Part shown: in pieces, positions 15,748 to 24,290 of the stretch
Layout: each line of letters opens with the position of its first letter
Position numbering within the stretch: position 1 is the stretch's first letter
DNA from: Alcanivorax sp. S71-1-4
GTDB lineage: Bacteria; Pseudomonadota; Gammaproteobacteria; Pseudomonadales; Alcanivoracaceae
Reading direction: 5' to 3'
DNA: 51,794 bases
NCBI RefSeq assembly: GCF_009846755.1
Contig: NZ_AQOR01000028.1
Span: 1-51,794, forward strand
Made by a program: the position numbers and the translations under genes
Notes under the pieces: model-generated
The model's input: only the letters and a program-made list of their open reading frames with translations
Told to the model about the DNA's origin: nothing
Databases searched by the model: none

Positions 15748-17085
15748 ATGACAGTGCATAAAAACAAGACCCTACACCTATTGATTGGCGGATTGCTGGT
15801 GCTGGCCTATTACGCTGGCCTGCCCGCGCACCTGTGGGAGCCGGAGCCGGGGTTTGCCGTACCGGCGCCCTCGCAGAACACGCCGGCCCCGGACGATAGC
15901 TGGCAACTCAACTTTGCCTCCGACGGTACGACGATGCAGACCCACGCGGCGTCCATGGTGGAACTGCCGGACGGTCGCATCCGTGCCTTCTGGTTTGCCG
16001 GCACCCGAGAGGGCTCGGCGGACGTCAATATCCATTCTTCCGTGTTTGATCCGGCCTCTGGCGACTGGAGCGGCGAGCAGGTTCTGCTGACCCGCGAGCA
16101 GGTCAGTGAAGGGCTGGGCCGCTATGTGCGCAAGCTGGGCAACGTGGTCCCGGCCGTAGACAGCGATGGCCGGCTGCGCCTGTATATGGTGGTGGTCAGC
16201 TTCGGTGGCTGGGCGGCAAGCCGGCTGGCCGTGGCCGAGTCCGACGACGATGGCAGCACCTGGCACATCTCTGATGGGCTGGTGACGTCACCGTTCTTCA
16301 ACCTGAGTACGCTGGTAAAGGCACCGCCGATCCGCTATGAGGACGGCACCATCGGCCTGCCGGTGTACCACGAGTTCGCCGCCAAGTTCGGCGAAGTGCT
16401 GCGGCTGGACGAAGACAACCGCATTCTGGAGCGTTCGCGCATCGGCAAGCTGCGTGAATCCCTGCAGCCGCTGGTGCTGGTCAACGGTCCCGATTCCGCA
16501 GTGGCGTTCCTGCGCAACGCCAACAACAGCCGGCCTGGCATTCTCTGGCGCAGCGATACCCGGGATAGCGGCCATAGCTGGTCCTCGCTGGATGACGGGC
16601 AGTTGCCCAATCCGGGTTCCGCCGTCGGCGGGGTGCGCCTGGGTGACGGCCACTGGTTGCTGGTAGCGAACAACAACGCGGTGGAACGTGATGATCTCTA
16701 TATTCTGGAGACCCGCGACCACGGCCAGAGCTGGCAGACCCTGCATGCCATGCACGACGATGCGGCCCTGCGTACCGCGCCGGTGTCAGTGGAAGGCTTC
16801 CGCGACATGGTGCGTACCGCGCTCTCCACTATTGATGAAGGCCCGATGACCAAAGACCAACGCGACCGTGTGATGCAGGCAGCGGTGCGCAACAACTGCC
16901 GCAGTGATTTCTGCGTTTCGCAATTCGACTATCCCTACGTGATCCGCGCCAGCAATGGCGACATCCACATTCTCTATTCCTGGAAAAAGAGCCTGATCGC
17001 CCATGCGTGGTGGCGGGCGGCGCAACAGTATGACCGGCCCTTGCCGCTGGACCAGCGCCAGGCACACGTGGAGGGGGCACGATGA
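15748..17085 (+). CDS. Membrane-anchored sialidase-fold (BNR/Asp-box) protein
   Basis: The 445-residue product has an N-terminal membrane anchor (about residues 9-24) and a six-bladed beta-propeller of the BNR_2/exo-alpha-sialidase-like family. Asp boxes are visible at SDDDGSTW (165-172), TRDSGHSW (271-278) and TRDHGQSW (322-329). The RIP motif with its catalytic arginine, expected near the start of a true sialidase, is not present; the equivalent region reads QTHAASMVELPDG. Sialidase activity is therefore doubtful. It would face the periplasm. Two cysteines (RNNCRSDFC) near the end may form a disulfide. The stop overlaps the start of the next gene (ATGA), indicating coupled translation. Confidence 0.8.
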   Translation: MTVHKNKTLHLLIGGLLVLAYYAGLPAHLWEPEPGFAVPAPSQNTPAPDDSWQLNFASDGTTMQTHAASMVELPDGRIRAFWFAGTREGSADVNIHSSVFDPASGDWSGEQVLLTREQVSEGLGRYVRKLGNVVPAVDSDGRLRLYMVVVSFGGWAASRLAVAESDDDGSTWHISDGLVTSPFFNLSTLVKAPPIRYEDGTIGLPVYHEFAAKFGEVLRLDEDNRILERSRIGKLRESLQPLVLVNGPDSAVAFLRNANNSRPGILWRSDTRDSGHSWSSLDDGQLPNPGSAVGGVRLGDGHWLLVANNNAVERDDLYILETRDHGQSWQTLHAMHDDAALRTAPVSVEGFRDMVRTALSTIDEGPMTKDQRDRVMQAAVRNNCRSDFCVSQFDYPYVIRASNGDIHILYSWKKSLIAHAWWRAAQQYDRPLPLDQRQAHVEGAR

Positions 17086-17699
17086 TCAGCAATACGATTC
17101 TTTCCTGGCCGTTTGCCACGCTGGTGACGGCGCTGGTGATGGCGTCCATCGTGCTGCGCCTGCTGCGTATCCGCCAGTTGCATGTCGGCCTGCCGCTGGT
17201 GGTGATTCTGGTGCTGGTGGCGCTGCTGCCGATGCCGTGGGGCCCGGGCATGTGGGCGCGCAGTTATCTGGGCGAATTCAGCATCAGCATGGGGCTGCTG
17301 GCGGTGATGTTCATGCAGCACCGGCTGGGCAGCCCCTGGTACCTGCCGACCTCCGAACTGCGGGCGCTGAACGTGCTGATCGTGGCCACGGCGGCCTGGT
17401 TTTACCCGATGAGCCTGGGGCTGACCTATCTGGATCCTTACGGCCTCGGCTTTGGTGATTTCCGCTTCAGCACGGCGCTGTTGCTGGTCGGTCTGGCGGC
17501 CTGGGTGATGCGCGCCTATGGCATCTGCCTGATGCTGGTGGCGGCCCAGTGTGCCTTCGCCCTGCGGTTGCTGCCGTCAGACAACCTGTGGGATTACCTG
17601 CTGGACCCCTGGTTGACAGCCTGGTCGCTGGGCTGGCTGGTGCGTGACTACCTGTTGACCCGCAAGGCGCGCCGCACGCCTGTGGCGGCGGCCGCCTGA
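17082..17699 (+). CDS. Polytopic membrane protein of unknown function coupled to the BNR protein
   Basis: The 205-residue product has about six hydrophobic segments, a short conserved-looking loop SYLGEFSISMGLLAVMF, and a basic C-terminal tail (RDYLLTRKARRTP). I do not recognise the family. It overlaps the BNR gene by 4 bp, so it is probably a dedicated partner, perhaps a membrane platform for the periplasmic propeller. The 3' end is only 6 bp from the convergent symporter gene. No motif suggests an enzyme. Confidence 0.7.
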   Translation: MISNTILSWPFATLVTALVMASIVLRLLRIRQLHVGLPLVVILVLVALLPMPWGPGMWARSYLGEFSISMGLLAVMFMQHRLGSPWYLPTSELRALNVLIVATAAWFYPMSLGLTYLDPYGLGFGDFRFSTALLLVGLAAWVMRAYGICLMLVAAQCAFALRLLPSDNLWDYLLDPWLTAWSLGWLVRDYLLTRKARRTPVAAAA

Positions 17700-17705
17700 C
17701 GCTGC

Positions 17706-19241
17706 TCAGGCGGCGGCATCCGCCGCCGTGCGCCGGCGGCCCCACAGCAGGGCCGCCGCATACCCCACCCCGAACATGATCAGGTTGCCGATCAGCCCGG
17801 TGTAGTAGAGGTCGAAGGGCGCCGCCATGGCGTCCGGCAGTACGTCGTGGCCGGCGGCCACGGTCCAGCCGGTGAACAGCAGCGTGCAGACAATCCCGCA
17901 CCACGCAGCCCGTGCATCGCCGCGCCGGCTGATGAAGCCGAGCACATACAGCCCCAGCAAGCCGCCGCCGAGCAGCGACACCATGATCAGGATGACGTCC
18001 TGCAGCGTATTGGTGCTGGCACGTTCCAGCAGCAGCGCGCCAGCAATCATGCACAGGGTGGTGGCCGCCGCGATGGCCCAGGCGGCATGCAGATAGTGGC
18101 GGTCGGTGGCACCGGGCCGCACATGCCGACGGTAGACGTCCACCACCGAAACGGTGGCAATGGCATTGATGCTGGAGTCCATGGATGACATGGCCGCGGC
18201 CAGGGCGGCGGCCAGCACCAGGCCAGTGATGCCCGGCGGCAGAAACTCGGTGATGAACCAGGGCAGCAACTGCTCGGCCTTGCGTGTGCCATCCAGGATT
18301 TCCGTCGCCGGCAGTGCCGGCTGCACCTGAAACAGCACCCACAGGGCGGTGCCGAGGAACATGTAGAACGCCCAGATCGGCAGGCTCGCCAGCACACACA
18401 CCAGCATGCCACGCCGTGCTTCGGTGGTGGACGCGGCGGCGCAGTAGCGCTGCACGGTGTTCTGGTTGCTGGTGTACTCGGTCAGCCAGTTGGTCAGGCC
18501 CACCAGCAGCATGCTGCCGGTCTTGGCAGACAGCGACAGGTCCCAGCGCGGGGCGGTGATCTCGCCCTGCTGCATTTCGCCGAAACTGAACTTGCCGGCC
18601 TCGGTGGCGGTGCTGAGGATCTGCCCCAGCCCGCCGGGCAGCAGGTCGACGATAACCCACAGACAGGCCATCCCGCCGAGCAGCAACACGATGGTCTGGA
18701 TTACGTCGGTCCAGATCACGGCGTCGATGCCGCCGAGAATGGTATAGGTGCCGACAAACAGCCCGCTGAGCACGATGGCGGTAGCCGGCGACAGCCCGGT
18801 GATCTGCTGCAACAGCAACGACAGCAACCACAGAATGGTGGCCAGCCGCACCAGTTGCGCAATGATGAACGCCGCCGCCCCGTACACACGCACCGACGGC
18901 CCAAAGCGGTGTTCCAGAAATTCGTAGGCGGTGGTCGTACGGCCGCGGCGAAAAATCGGCAGGATCAACCAGGCCGCCAGGGCCACTGCCAGCGGCAGGG
19001 TGAGATTCGGCAGATAGCGCAGCCAGGTGGTCTTGAAGGCATCGGCCGGGTAGGCGATGAAGGTTACCGAGCTGATCGAGGTGCCGACCAGCGACAACCC
19101 GATCACCCAGCCACGAAAACGCCGGCCGCCAACGAAATATTCCTCGGTGCTGTCATTGCCCCGGGCAAACCACAGCCCGATACCGAACACCACCACCAGG
19201 TAGCCCAGCAGAACGCCGGCATCCAGCGCGGATATCTGCAC
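17706..19241 (-). CDS. Sodium:solute symporter (SSS/SLC5 family)
   Basis: The 511-residue inner-membrane protein has about 13 predicted helices. It carries the SSS signatures GGRRFRGWVIGLSLVGTSISS in the first helices (Na+ site) and the GGxxAVIWTDVIQ-type segment in GGIDAVIWTDVIQTIV. The AAALAAAMSSMDSSINA helix contains the Ser/Asp sodium-binding residues of TM8. Substrates of the family include sugars, sialic acids, monocarboxylates, amino acids and iodide, and sequence alone does not choose. It is convergent with the BNR pair, so any link to sialic acid would be positional only. The C-terminal codons form an 8-bp hairpin (17709-17727). Confidence 0.88.
   Translation of the reverse strand: MQISALDAGVLLGYLVVVFGIGLWFARGNDSTEEYFVGGRRFRGWVIGLSLVGTSISSVTFIAYPADAFKTTWLRYLPNLTLPLAVALAAWLILPIFRRGRTTTAYEFLEHRFGPSVRVYGAAAFIIAQLVRLATILWLLSLLLQQITGLSPATAIVLSGLFVGTYTILGGIDAVIWTDVIQTIVLLLGGMACLWVIVDLLPGGLGQILSTATEAGKFSFGEMQQGEITAPRWDLSLSAKTGSMLLVGLTNWLTEYTSNQNTVQRYCAAASTTEARRGMLVCVLASLPIWAFYMFLGTALWVLFQVQPALPATEILDGTRKAEQLLPWFITEFLPPGITGLVLAAALAAAMSSMDSSINAIATVSVVDVYRRHVRPGATDRHYLHAAWAIAAATTLCMIAGALLLERASTNTLQDVILIMVSLLGGGLLGLYVLGFISRRGDARAAWCGIVCTLLFTGWTVAAGHDVLPDAMAAPFDLYYTGLIGNLIMFGVGYAAALLWGRRRTAADAAA
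17709..17727. terminator. Hairpin at the convergent gene boundary
   Basis: GGCGGCGG / CCGCCGCC perfect stem with a 3-nt CAT loop at the very end of the symporter gene, 10 nt past the opposing membrane-protein stop. Neither side has a U-tract. It may mark the shared 3' end. Confidence 0.35.
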
Positions 19242-19297
19242 ACTGTCCCCTTGAGATTATTGTTTTGAGGGCCTTGCCTGGCGGCCCGGAGGCCGTT

Positions 19298-19906
19298 TCA
19301 GCTTTCGATCACCACGCGGTCGGCCTGTTCGCCGCGATCCGTCTCATTGACCACGAAGCGTACCCGCGAGCCCTGTTGCAGGCTGCGGCGCCCGCCGTTT
19401 TCCAGAGCGCGGAAATGCACGAAGATTTCGCGACCATCGTCGGCGGTAATGAAGCCGAAGCCCTTGTTGGGATTGAACCACTTGATCTCGCCCGCCAGCG
19501 TTTCGCGGCTGGACAGCGCGTGGCGCAGATTCGGCAGGCGCCAGGGCACCAATGGCAGCGCGAACAGCAGCACCGGCACCAGCAACCACAGGCCGATAAA
19601 GCCGGAGGGGTTGTCCAGCAGCGCGGTGCCATGGCTGCCGACAAACGCCAGCAGAAACAAGAGCAGCAGCCAGTGCAGGTTGCGGCGCAGGGCGCCAGCG
19701 GCGACGCACAGGGCGCTCAGTGCTGCGGCCAGCAGCAGACCGATACCGGCCTGGCGTGCCAGCACCGGGGAAATCTGGGTGCCGTCCTGGTCAGGGTGCC
19801 AGAGATTGATCAGGTGGCCCGGCGCGAGCGCCAGCCCCAGGCCCGAGGTGGCGAGGATGAAGGCAAAAGACATGTAGAAGAGCATGAGAAATCGGGAGTC
19901 TTGCAT
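19298..19906 (-). CDS. Membrane protein with C-terminal cold-shock domain
   Basis: The 202-residue product combines an N-terminal part with about four hydrophobic segments (roughly 8-30, 52-71, 78-93, 104-120) and a C-terminal cold-shock domain (about 138-202). The nucleic-acid-binding RNP1 KGFGFI (148-153) and RNP2 IFVHF (161-165) are intact. This fusion would hold a CSD, which binds single-stranded RNA or DNA, at the cytoplasmic face of the membrane. Membrane-CSD fusions are known in proteobacteria (often with DUF1294); the N-terminal part here does not look like DUF1294 and resembles small DUF4345-like membrane domains more, with low certainty. It follows the convergent region, 56 bp from the symporter start. 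Confidence 0.82.
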   Translation of the reverse strand: MQDSRFLMLFYMSFAFILATSGLGLALAPGHLINLWHPDQDGTQISPVLARQAGIGLLLAAALSALCVAAGALRRNLHWLLLLFLLAFVGSHGTALLDNPSGFIGLWLLVPVLLFALPLVPWRLPNLRHALSSRETLAGEIKWFNPNKGFGFITADDGREIFVHFRALENGGRRSLQQGSRVRFVVNETDRGEQADRVVIES

Positions 19907-20134
19907 GAGACCTGACGCTACCTTTTCAATTCAACCATCATGTTGTGCCCCGGGCGTTGCGGTCCCGGTGGCGGAATCCTGCCGCGGCGCGGCGCGGTAC
20001 GCTGAAAACGTGCGGTATGTGGTCCGCATCACCGCCGGCCACATACGCGCCGGCAGTTTGCCGCTATTGTAACCAAGCTGCGCGTGAATCTCATGCCGAA
20101 CCGGTATCAGCAGTGTAGTAAGGAGTCACTTTTA

Positions 20135-21211
20135 GTGCCGGAATATCCGTTTTTACGTCAGGACTGGCTGCAGGCCTTCGTCAGCAGCGGGGCGGTGGCG
20201 CCTGCCGGGGCCGGTGACGGGGCCGGCTGGCGGGACCTGTCGGTGCGCGACGCCCGTGGTGAATACCTGCTGCCGCTTTATCGCAAACTGCATTCCTGGG
20301 GGGAGTACGTCTTTGACCAGTCCTGGGCGAGGGCCTATGCCCGGCACGGGTTGGGTTACTACCCGAAGCTGGTCACGGCGGTGCCCTACACGCCCATTAC
20401 CGGCCCTCGCTGGGCGTTGCCGCCGGGGGTGACCGATGCGGCGGGCTGGCTGTGGCCGCAGGTTGAGGCGGCGCTGGCGGACCAGCAGGCGTCGGGCTGG
20501 CATCTGCTGTTTCCCGACGATAGCGCCCGTCAACTGCTGGCGGACCTGCCGCTGGTGGCCCGCCAGGCCTGTCATTTCCGCTGGTTCAACCGGGATTACC
20601 GCAGCTTCGATGATTTTCTCGCTGCCCTGGTCTCGCGCAAACGCAAGTCGCTGCGGCGTGAGCGCACGCGCATCGTCGAGCAGGGGTTGCGTGTCGAACG
20701 TGCGGCGGGTGATGCGATTCCCGAGCAGTGGTGGCAGGCCTTCTATCCCTGTTACGCCGACACTTATCTGCGTCGCGGGCAGGCGCCATATCTCTCCGAG
20801 GCCTTTTTCCGCTCCCTTCGGGCGCACCTGCCAGGGCAACTGATGCTGGTGGCCGCATTCGATGATGACCCGGCCCTGCCGGTGGCGATGGCGCTGTATC
20901 TGTTCGACGATGCACGGCTTTATGGCCGTTACTGGGGCGCGTTGCGGGATTACGACGCGCTGCACTTCGAGCTGTGCTACTACCAGGGCATTGAATTCAG
21001 CATTGAGCGTGGTCTGCAGGAATTCGACCCCGGTGTGCAGGGCGAACACAAGCTGCTGCGCGGTTTTGAGCCGGTGATCACCTGGTCGCTGCATCATCTG
21101 GTGGAGCCGGCATTTCAGCGCGCGGTGGCTGAATTCTGTCAGGAAGAAGCGGTTGCCGTGGCCGCCTATCAGGCGGAGGCCCGTACACTGCTGCCATTTC
21201 GCCAACCCTGA
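20135..21211 (+). CDS. DUF482 / peptidogalycan-biosynthesis-type GNAT-like protein
   Basis: The 358-residue product matches the DUF482 (Peptidogalycan_biosys_N) family of FemAB/GNAT-like acyltransferase folds. The diagnostic segments are YYPKLVTAVPYTPITGPR near residue 80 and SRKRKSLRRERTRI in the middle, with a late FDPGVQGEHKLLRGFEP. The function of the family is unresolved; an aminoacyl or acyl transfer role is inferred from fold. I chose the GTG at 20135 because AAGGAG lies 9 nt upstream. In-frame GTG 20084 and ATG 20093 would add 17 or 14 residues with no ribosome-binding site. It is followed 184 bp later by the CFA synthase gene in the same direction. Confidence 0.8.
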   Translation: MPEYPFLRQDWLQAFVSSGAVAPAGAGDGAGWRDLSVRDARGEYLLPLYRKLHSWGEYVFDQSWARAYARHGLGYYPKLVTAVPYTPITGPRWALPPGVTDAAGWLWPQVEAALADQQASGWHLLFPDDSARQLLADLPLVARQACHFRWFNRDYRSFDDFLAALVSRKRKSLRRERTRIVEQGLRVERAAGDAIPEQWWQAFYPCYADTYLRRGQAPYLSEAFFRSLRAHLPGQLMLVAAFDDDPALPVAMALYLFDDARLYGRYWGALRDYDALHFELCYYQGIEFSIERGLQEFDPGVQGEHKLLRGFEPVITWSLHHLVEPAFQRAVAEFCQEEAVAVAAYQAEARTLLPFRQP

Positions 21212-21395
21212 CAGGCGGCTGGCAAGGCCCGGCCGCGGGCGATTCCTCTCAATTAGGTAAAATCGGTCGGCGGTGGTTTGTCAGCCCCGGAGGGCTGTTT
21301 CATACTGCCTGGACGTGTTCCACGGCAGTGGCCCGACGTCATGACCGGCGTGGGCCGGAGCGCGGATCTTCGACATGGATTTGTGGGAGGTGATG

Positions 21396-22730
21396 ATGCC
21401 ACGCGATACCGCACCTGCGCTGGCCCGGCGACGCAATGCGCTGTCCGTGCCGTTGGCCCGTACAAGAGTGACCCGTACACGAGCGGCCCGGCGGGTCTGG
21501 CCCCAGGAAAGAGTCCTGCTGCGCTGGCTCTACCGGATGGCCGGCGATCCGCCCCTGGCCCTGCAGCTCTGGGATGGCAGCGGGGTCGGGCCCGAGCCGG
21601 CGCGCTACACCCTGCGCATTGGCGACCGCGCCGCGTTTTACCAACTGCTGCGCCGGCCGGCCATGGCCTTCGGAGATCTCTACAGTGCCGGGCGGCTGAC
21701 CGTGCGGGGGGACCTGCGCGAGTTGCTGGTGATGCTCTATCCGCTGATGGACGCTGCCCGCGAACGCCGGCCGGCCTGGCTGGAATGGCTGTGGCGGGAC
21801 CGCGCCCAGGCCGGTGCTTCGGAGGAGGGGGCGCGCAGCAACATCCACCATCACTACGACCTCGGCAATGCCTTTTACCGCCTGTGGCTGGATCAGGCGG
21901 CCATGCAGTACACCTGCGCCTATTTCGAGGCGCCGGACTACACCCTGGAAGAAGCCCAACTCGCCAAGCTCGAGCATGTCTGCCGCAAGCTGCGGCTGCG
22001 CCCTGGCCAGACGGTGGTCGAGGCCGGTTGCGGTTGGGGCGGGCTGGCCCGCTACATGGCGCGGCACTACGGTGTGACGGTGCTGGCCTTCAACATTTCC
22101 GACGAACAGATTCGCTGGGCGCGGGAGCAGGCTGAACGCGAAGGGCTGGCCGGGCAGGTGACCTATGTGCAGGACGATTACCGCAACGTCGGCCGGCATC
22201 TGCCGGCGGCGGGCTGTGATGCGTTTGTCTCGGTGGGCATGCTTGAGCATGTGGGCCTGGCCAATTACCAGGCCCTGGCGGACACCATCAACGGTGTGCT
22301 CAAGCCGGATGGCATCGGGCTGATCCACTCCATTGGCCGCAACCGGCCACGCCCGATCAACGGCTGGATCGAGCGGCGCATCTTTCCCGGCTCGTACGTG
22401 CCGAGCCCGGTGGAACTGATGCGGATTTTTGAGGGCGGCCGTTTCTCCGTGCTCGATATGGAGAACCTGCGCCTGCATTACGCCCGCACGCTGGATCACT
22501 GGCTGGAACGGTTCATGGCGCATCGCGAGCAAGTGGCCAGCGACTATGACGACAGTTTCCTGCGCGCCTGGCAGTTGTACCTGGCCGGCTCCAGCGCGGC
22601 CTTTACAACCGGGGCGCTGCAGCTGTTCCAGGTGGTGTTCGCCCCGGCTGGCGCCAATAACGTGCCAAGCACCCGGCGACACCTGTATCGCCACAGCGCC
22701 CTGCAGGCAGGAGCGGAAAACAATGGCTGA
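21396..22730 (+). CDS. cfa: Cyclopropane-fatty-acyl-phospholipid synthase family methyltransferase
   Basis: SAM-dependent enzyme that methylenates cis double bonds of phospholipid acyl chains at the inner-membrane face. The 444-residue product has an N-terminal regulatory/lipid-binding part, SNIHHHYDLGN and MQYTCAYF (C174, the conserved active-site region), and the SAM loop EAGCGWGG (209-216). VSVGMLEHVG and the ending LQLFQVVF are typical of Cfa. It is longer than E. coli Cfa (382) because of a basic Arg-rich start. The start is uncertain among ATGs at 21375, 21393 and 21396; GGGAGG at 21385-21390 favours 21396. The stop overlaps the following flavoprotein start by 8 bp, so the products probably act on the same lipid. 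A 10-methyl-branched product rather than a cyclopropane is possible. Confidence 0.9.
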   Translation: MPRDTAPALARRRNALSVPLARTRVTRTRAARRVWPQERVLLRWLYRMAGDPPLALQLWDGSGVGPEPARYTLRIGDRAAFYQLLRRPAMAFGDLYSAGRLTVRGDLRELLVMLYPLMDAARERRPAWLEWLWRDRAQAGASEEGARSNIHHHYDLGNAFYRLWLDQAAMQYTCAYFEAPDYTLEEAQLAKLEHVCRKLRLRPGQTVVEAGCGWGGLARYMARHYGVTVLAFNISDEQIRWAREQAEREGLAGQVTYVQDDYRNVGRHLPAAGCDAFVSVGMLEHVGLANYQALADTINGVLKPDGIGLIHSIGRNRPRPINGWIERRIFPGSYVPSPVELMRIFEGGRFSVLDMENLRLHYARTLDHWLERFMAHREQVASDYDDSFLRAWQLYLAGSSAAFTTGALQLFQVVFAPAGANNVPSTRRHLYRHSALQAGAENNG

Positions 22731-23856
22731 TCCCTATGATCTGATCATCGTCGGTGGCGGCCCGGCCGGGGCCACGCTGGCCCGGGCCATGGCCACGTCG
22801 GGCTGGCGGGTGCTGGTGATCGACAAGGCAGAGTTCCCGCGCGACAAGACCTGCGCCGGCTGGGTGACCCCGGCGGTACTGACCTCGCTGGATGTGGCAC
22901 CGGAAGAGTACGCCGCCACTGGCCGGGTGTTGCAGCCGATTCATCGTTTCAGCATCGGCATGATGGGGCAGGCCGCCTGCATCAATGAACATGGCGCCGA
23001 ACCGGTCAGCTATGGCATTCGCCGCTGCGAGTTCGACCGTTACCTGCTTGACCGGGCACCGGTCACCAAGGTGCTCGGCGAGCCGGTGAAGACGCTGTCG
23101 CGGGACAGCGGTGAATGGGTGGTCAATGGGCGCTGGCGGGCCCCCTGGCTGGTCGGTGCCGGTGGCCATTTTTGCCCGGTGGCGCGGTCGCTGGGCGACG
23201 GGCCGGGCCGTCACGAGGTGGCGGTGGCGGCCAAGGAAGTGGAGTTTCATCTGGACGCCGCGCAACGGGCGCAGTGCGCGGTGCAGGGCGACTGCCCCGA
23301 ACTGTGGTTCTGCCGTGACCTGAAAGGCTATGCCTGGGTGTTTCGCAAGGGGGATTATCTGAACATCGGCCTTGGCCGGGAGGACAACCACCACCTCAGT
23401 GATCACCTGGCCGATTTCGTGCAGGGGATGCAGGAACGTGGCCGGCTACCCCCTGACCTGCCGCTGCATTACAAGGGGCATGCCTACCTGCTGTACGGTC
23501 ACGCCGAACGGCCTTTGCGTGGCGACGGTGTGTTGCTGATTGGCGATGCTGCCGGGCTCGCCTATACGCAGAGCGGCGAGGGAATTCGTCCGGCGGTGGA
23601 ATCCGCCCTGCTGGCGGCTGAAGCGCTCAGCCTGGCACCGGCGGAGGCCGCCGCCGACCGCTATGAGGCCGCCTTGCGGGCGCGCTTCGGGTTGCGCGGC
23701 GATCAGCCCGCACGGGGCTGGCAACTGCCGGATGCCCTGCGGACGCGCCTGGCCGCCTCACTGATGAGCCGCCCGTGGTTTACCCGGCACGTGGTCACGG
23801 ACCGCTGGTTCCTGCACAAGAAAACGCCGGCATTGCCGGCGTGGGGGGTTGCATAA
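22723..23856 (+). CDS. FAD-dependent oxidoreductase, geranylgeranyl-reductase-like
   Basis: The 377-residue flavoprotein has the N-terminal dinucleotide motif IIVGGGPAGATLA (8-20), the segment FPRDKTCAGWVTP that follows it in geranylgeranyl reductases and halogenase-like enzymes, and the second FAD motif GDAAGLAYTQSGEGI near residue 275. These enzymes reduce or oxidise isoprenoid or acyl substrates. The gene starts inside the CFA synthase gene (8-bp overlap), which implies a joint lipid-modification step, for example reducing an intermediate made by the methyltransferase. This is inference. The last codons contain a hairpin that reads as a terminator for the opposite strand. Confidence 0.85.
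   Translation: MADPYDLIIVGGGPAGATLARAMATSGWRVLVIDKAEFPRDKTCAGWVTPAVLTSLDVAPEEYAATGRVLQPIHRFSIGMMGQAACINEHGAEPVSYGIRRCEFDRYLLDRAPVTKVLGEPVKTLSRDSGEWVVNGRWRAPWLVGAGGHFCPVARSLGDGPGRHEVAVAAKEVEFHLDAAQRAQCAVQGDCPELWFCRDLKGYAWVFRKGDYLNIGLGREDNHHLSDHLADFVQGMQERGRLPPDLPLHYKGHAYLLYGHAERPLRGDGVLLIGDAAGLAYTQSGEGIRPAVESALLAAEALSLAPAEAAADRYEAALRARFGLRGDQPARGWQLPDALRTRLAASLMSRPWFTRHVVTDRWFLHKKTPALPAWGVA
23824..23842 (-). terminator. Intrinsic terminator of the 24-kb hypothetical gene, inside the opposing CDS
   Basis: ACGCCGGC / GCCGGCGT perfect 8-bp stem with a 3-nt loop. On the minus strand it is followed by TTTTCTTGTG, a usable U-tract. It lies about 77 nt past the stop of the minus-strand gene but within the last codons of the flavoprotein gene. 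A second hairpin CCGGTGG/CCACCGG (23889-23906) sits between the two stops. Confidence 0.65.
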
Positions 23857-23918
23857 GGCAACAAGGGTACGCGTCTGGAGAGACGAGTCCGGTGGACAAC
23901 CACCGGCGCGGTGGACGT

Positions 23919-24290
23919 TCAGGCCGCCGCGCCGTGCTGGTTGTCAAAAAAGATCAGCGACATGGTGATCAGGTCGCGAATGTCGCTCTCGGGGTGGGCC
24001 GGGTCTTTCGGGCCGAGTTCACTGGTGACGTCGTCGAATTCGCCCTCGTCGGGCTGGTTCAGATCGACGAAATACTCAAATACACGGCGGTCCTGGGACA
24101 CCAGGGTGCCGGAAAAGACGTTGTCGTCGAACAGCCCGACGCACGGGAACACCGCCCGCTGGATATCCACGCCACGTTGATAGAGCCAGTCCGCCAGGGC
24201 GGGATGGGGCACATTCCCCTGCCGCATGGCCGTGGTGGCGTCCGCCACGGCATTCCAGGCGTTCTGTTCGCTGGCTTTCTCAAATTCCAT
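23919..24290 (-). CDS. Hypothetical acidic protein
   Basis: The 123-residue soluble protein is acidic, with clusters such as DLNQPDEGEFDDV and ESDIRDLI. It has no signal peptide, no membrane segment and no motif I recognise. The ATG at 24290 (MEFEKASEQ) has a purine-rich GGGGAA upstream and removes an Arg-rich non-coding-looking extension. It is isolated: convergent with the flavoprotein gene and downstream of a 252-bp gap. That gap contains a near-perfect 16-bp palindrome, GTAGGCATATGCTTAC (24448-24463), and nothing else evident. Confidence 0.6.
   Translation of the reverse strand: MEFEKASEQNAWNAVADATTAMRQGNVPHPALADWLYQRGVDIQRAVFPCVGLFDDNVFSGTLVSQDRRVFEYFVDLNQPDEGEFDDVTSELGPKDPAHPESDIRDLITMSLIFFDNQHGAAA

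Noticed and set aside
17706-19241. Sialic acid transporter (NanT/SiaT-type SSS) linked to the neighbouring sialidase-fold gene
   Set aside because: The symporter is convergent, not co-transcribed. The BNR protein lacks a sialidase arginine motif and no nan genes are present. SSS substrates are too varied to assign.
21257-21262. TAAAAT as a -10 box of the cfa gene
   Set aside because: No acceptable -35 element lies at 16-18 bp upstream; a sigma-S type promoter is possible but not supported by sequence alone.
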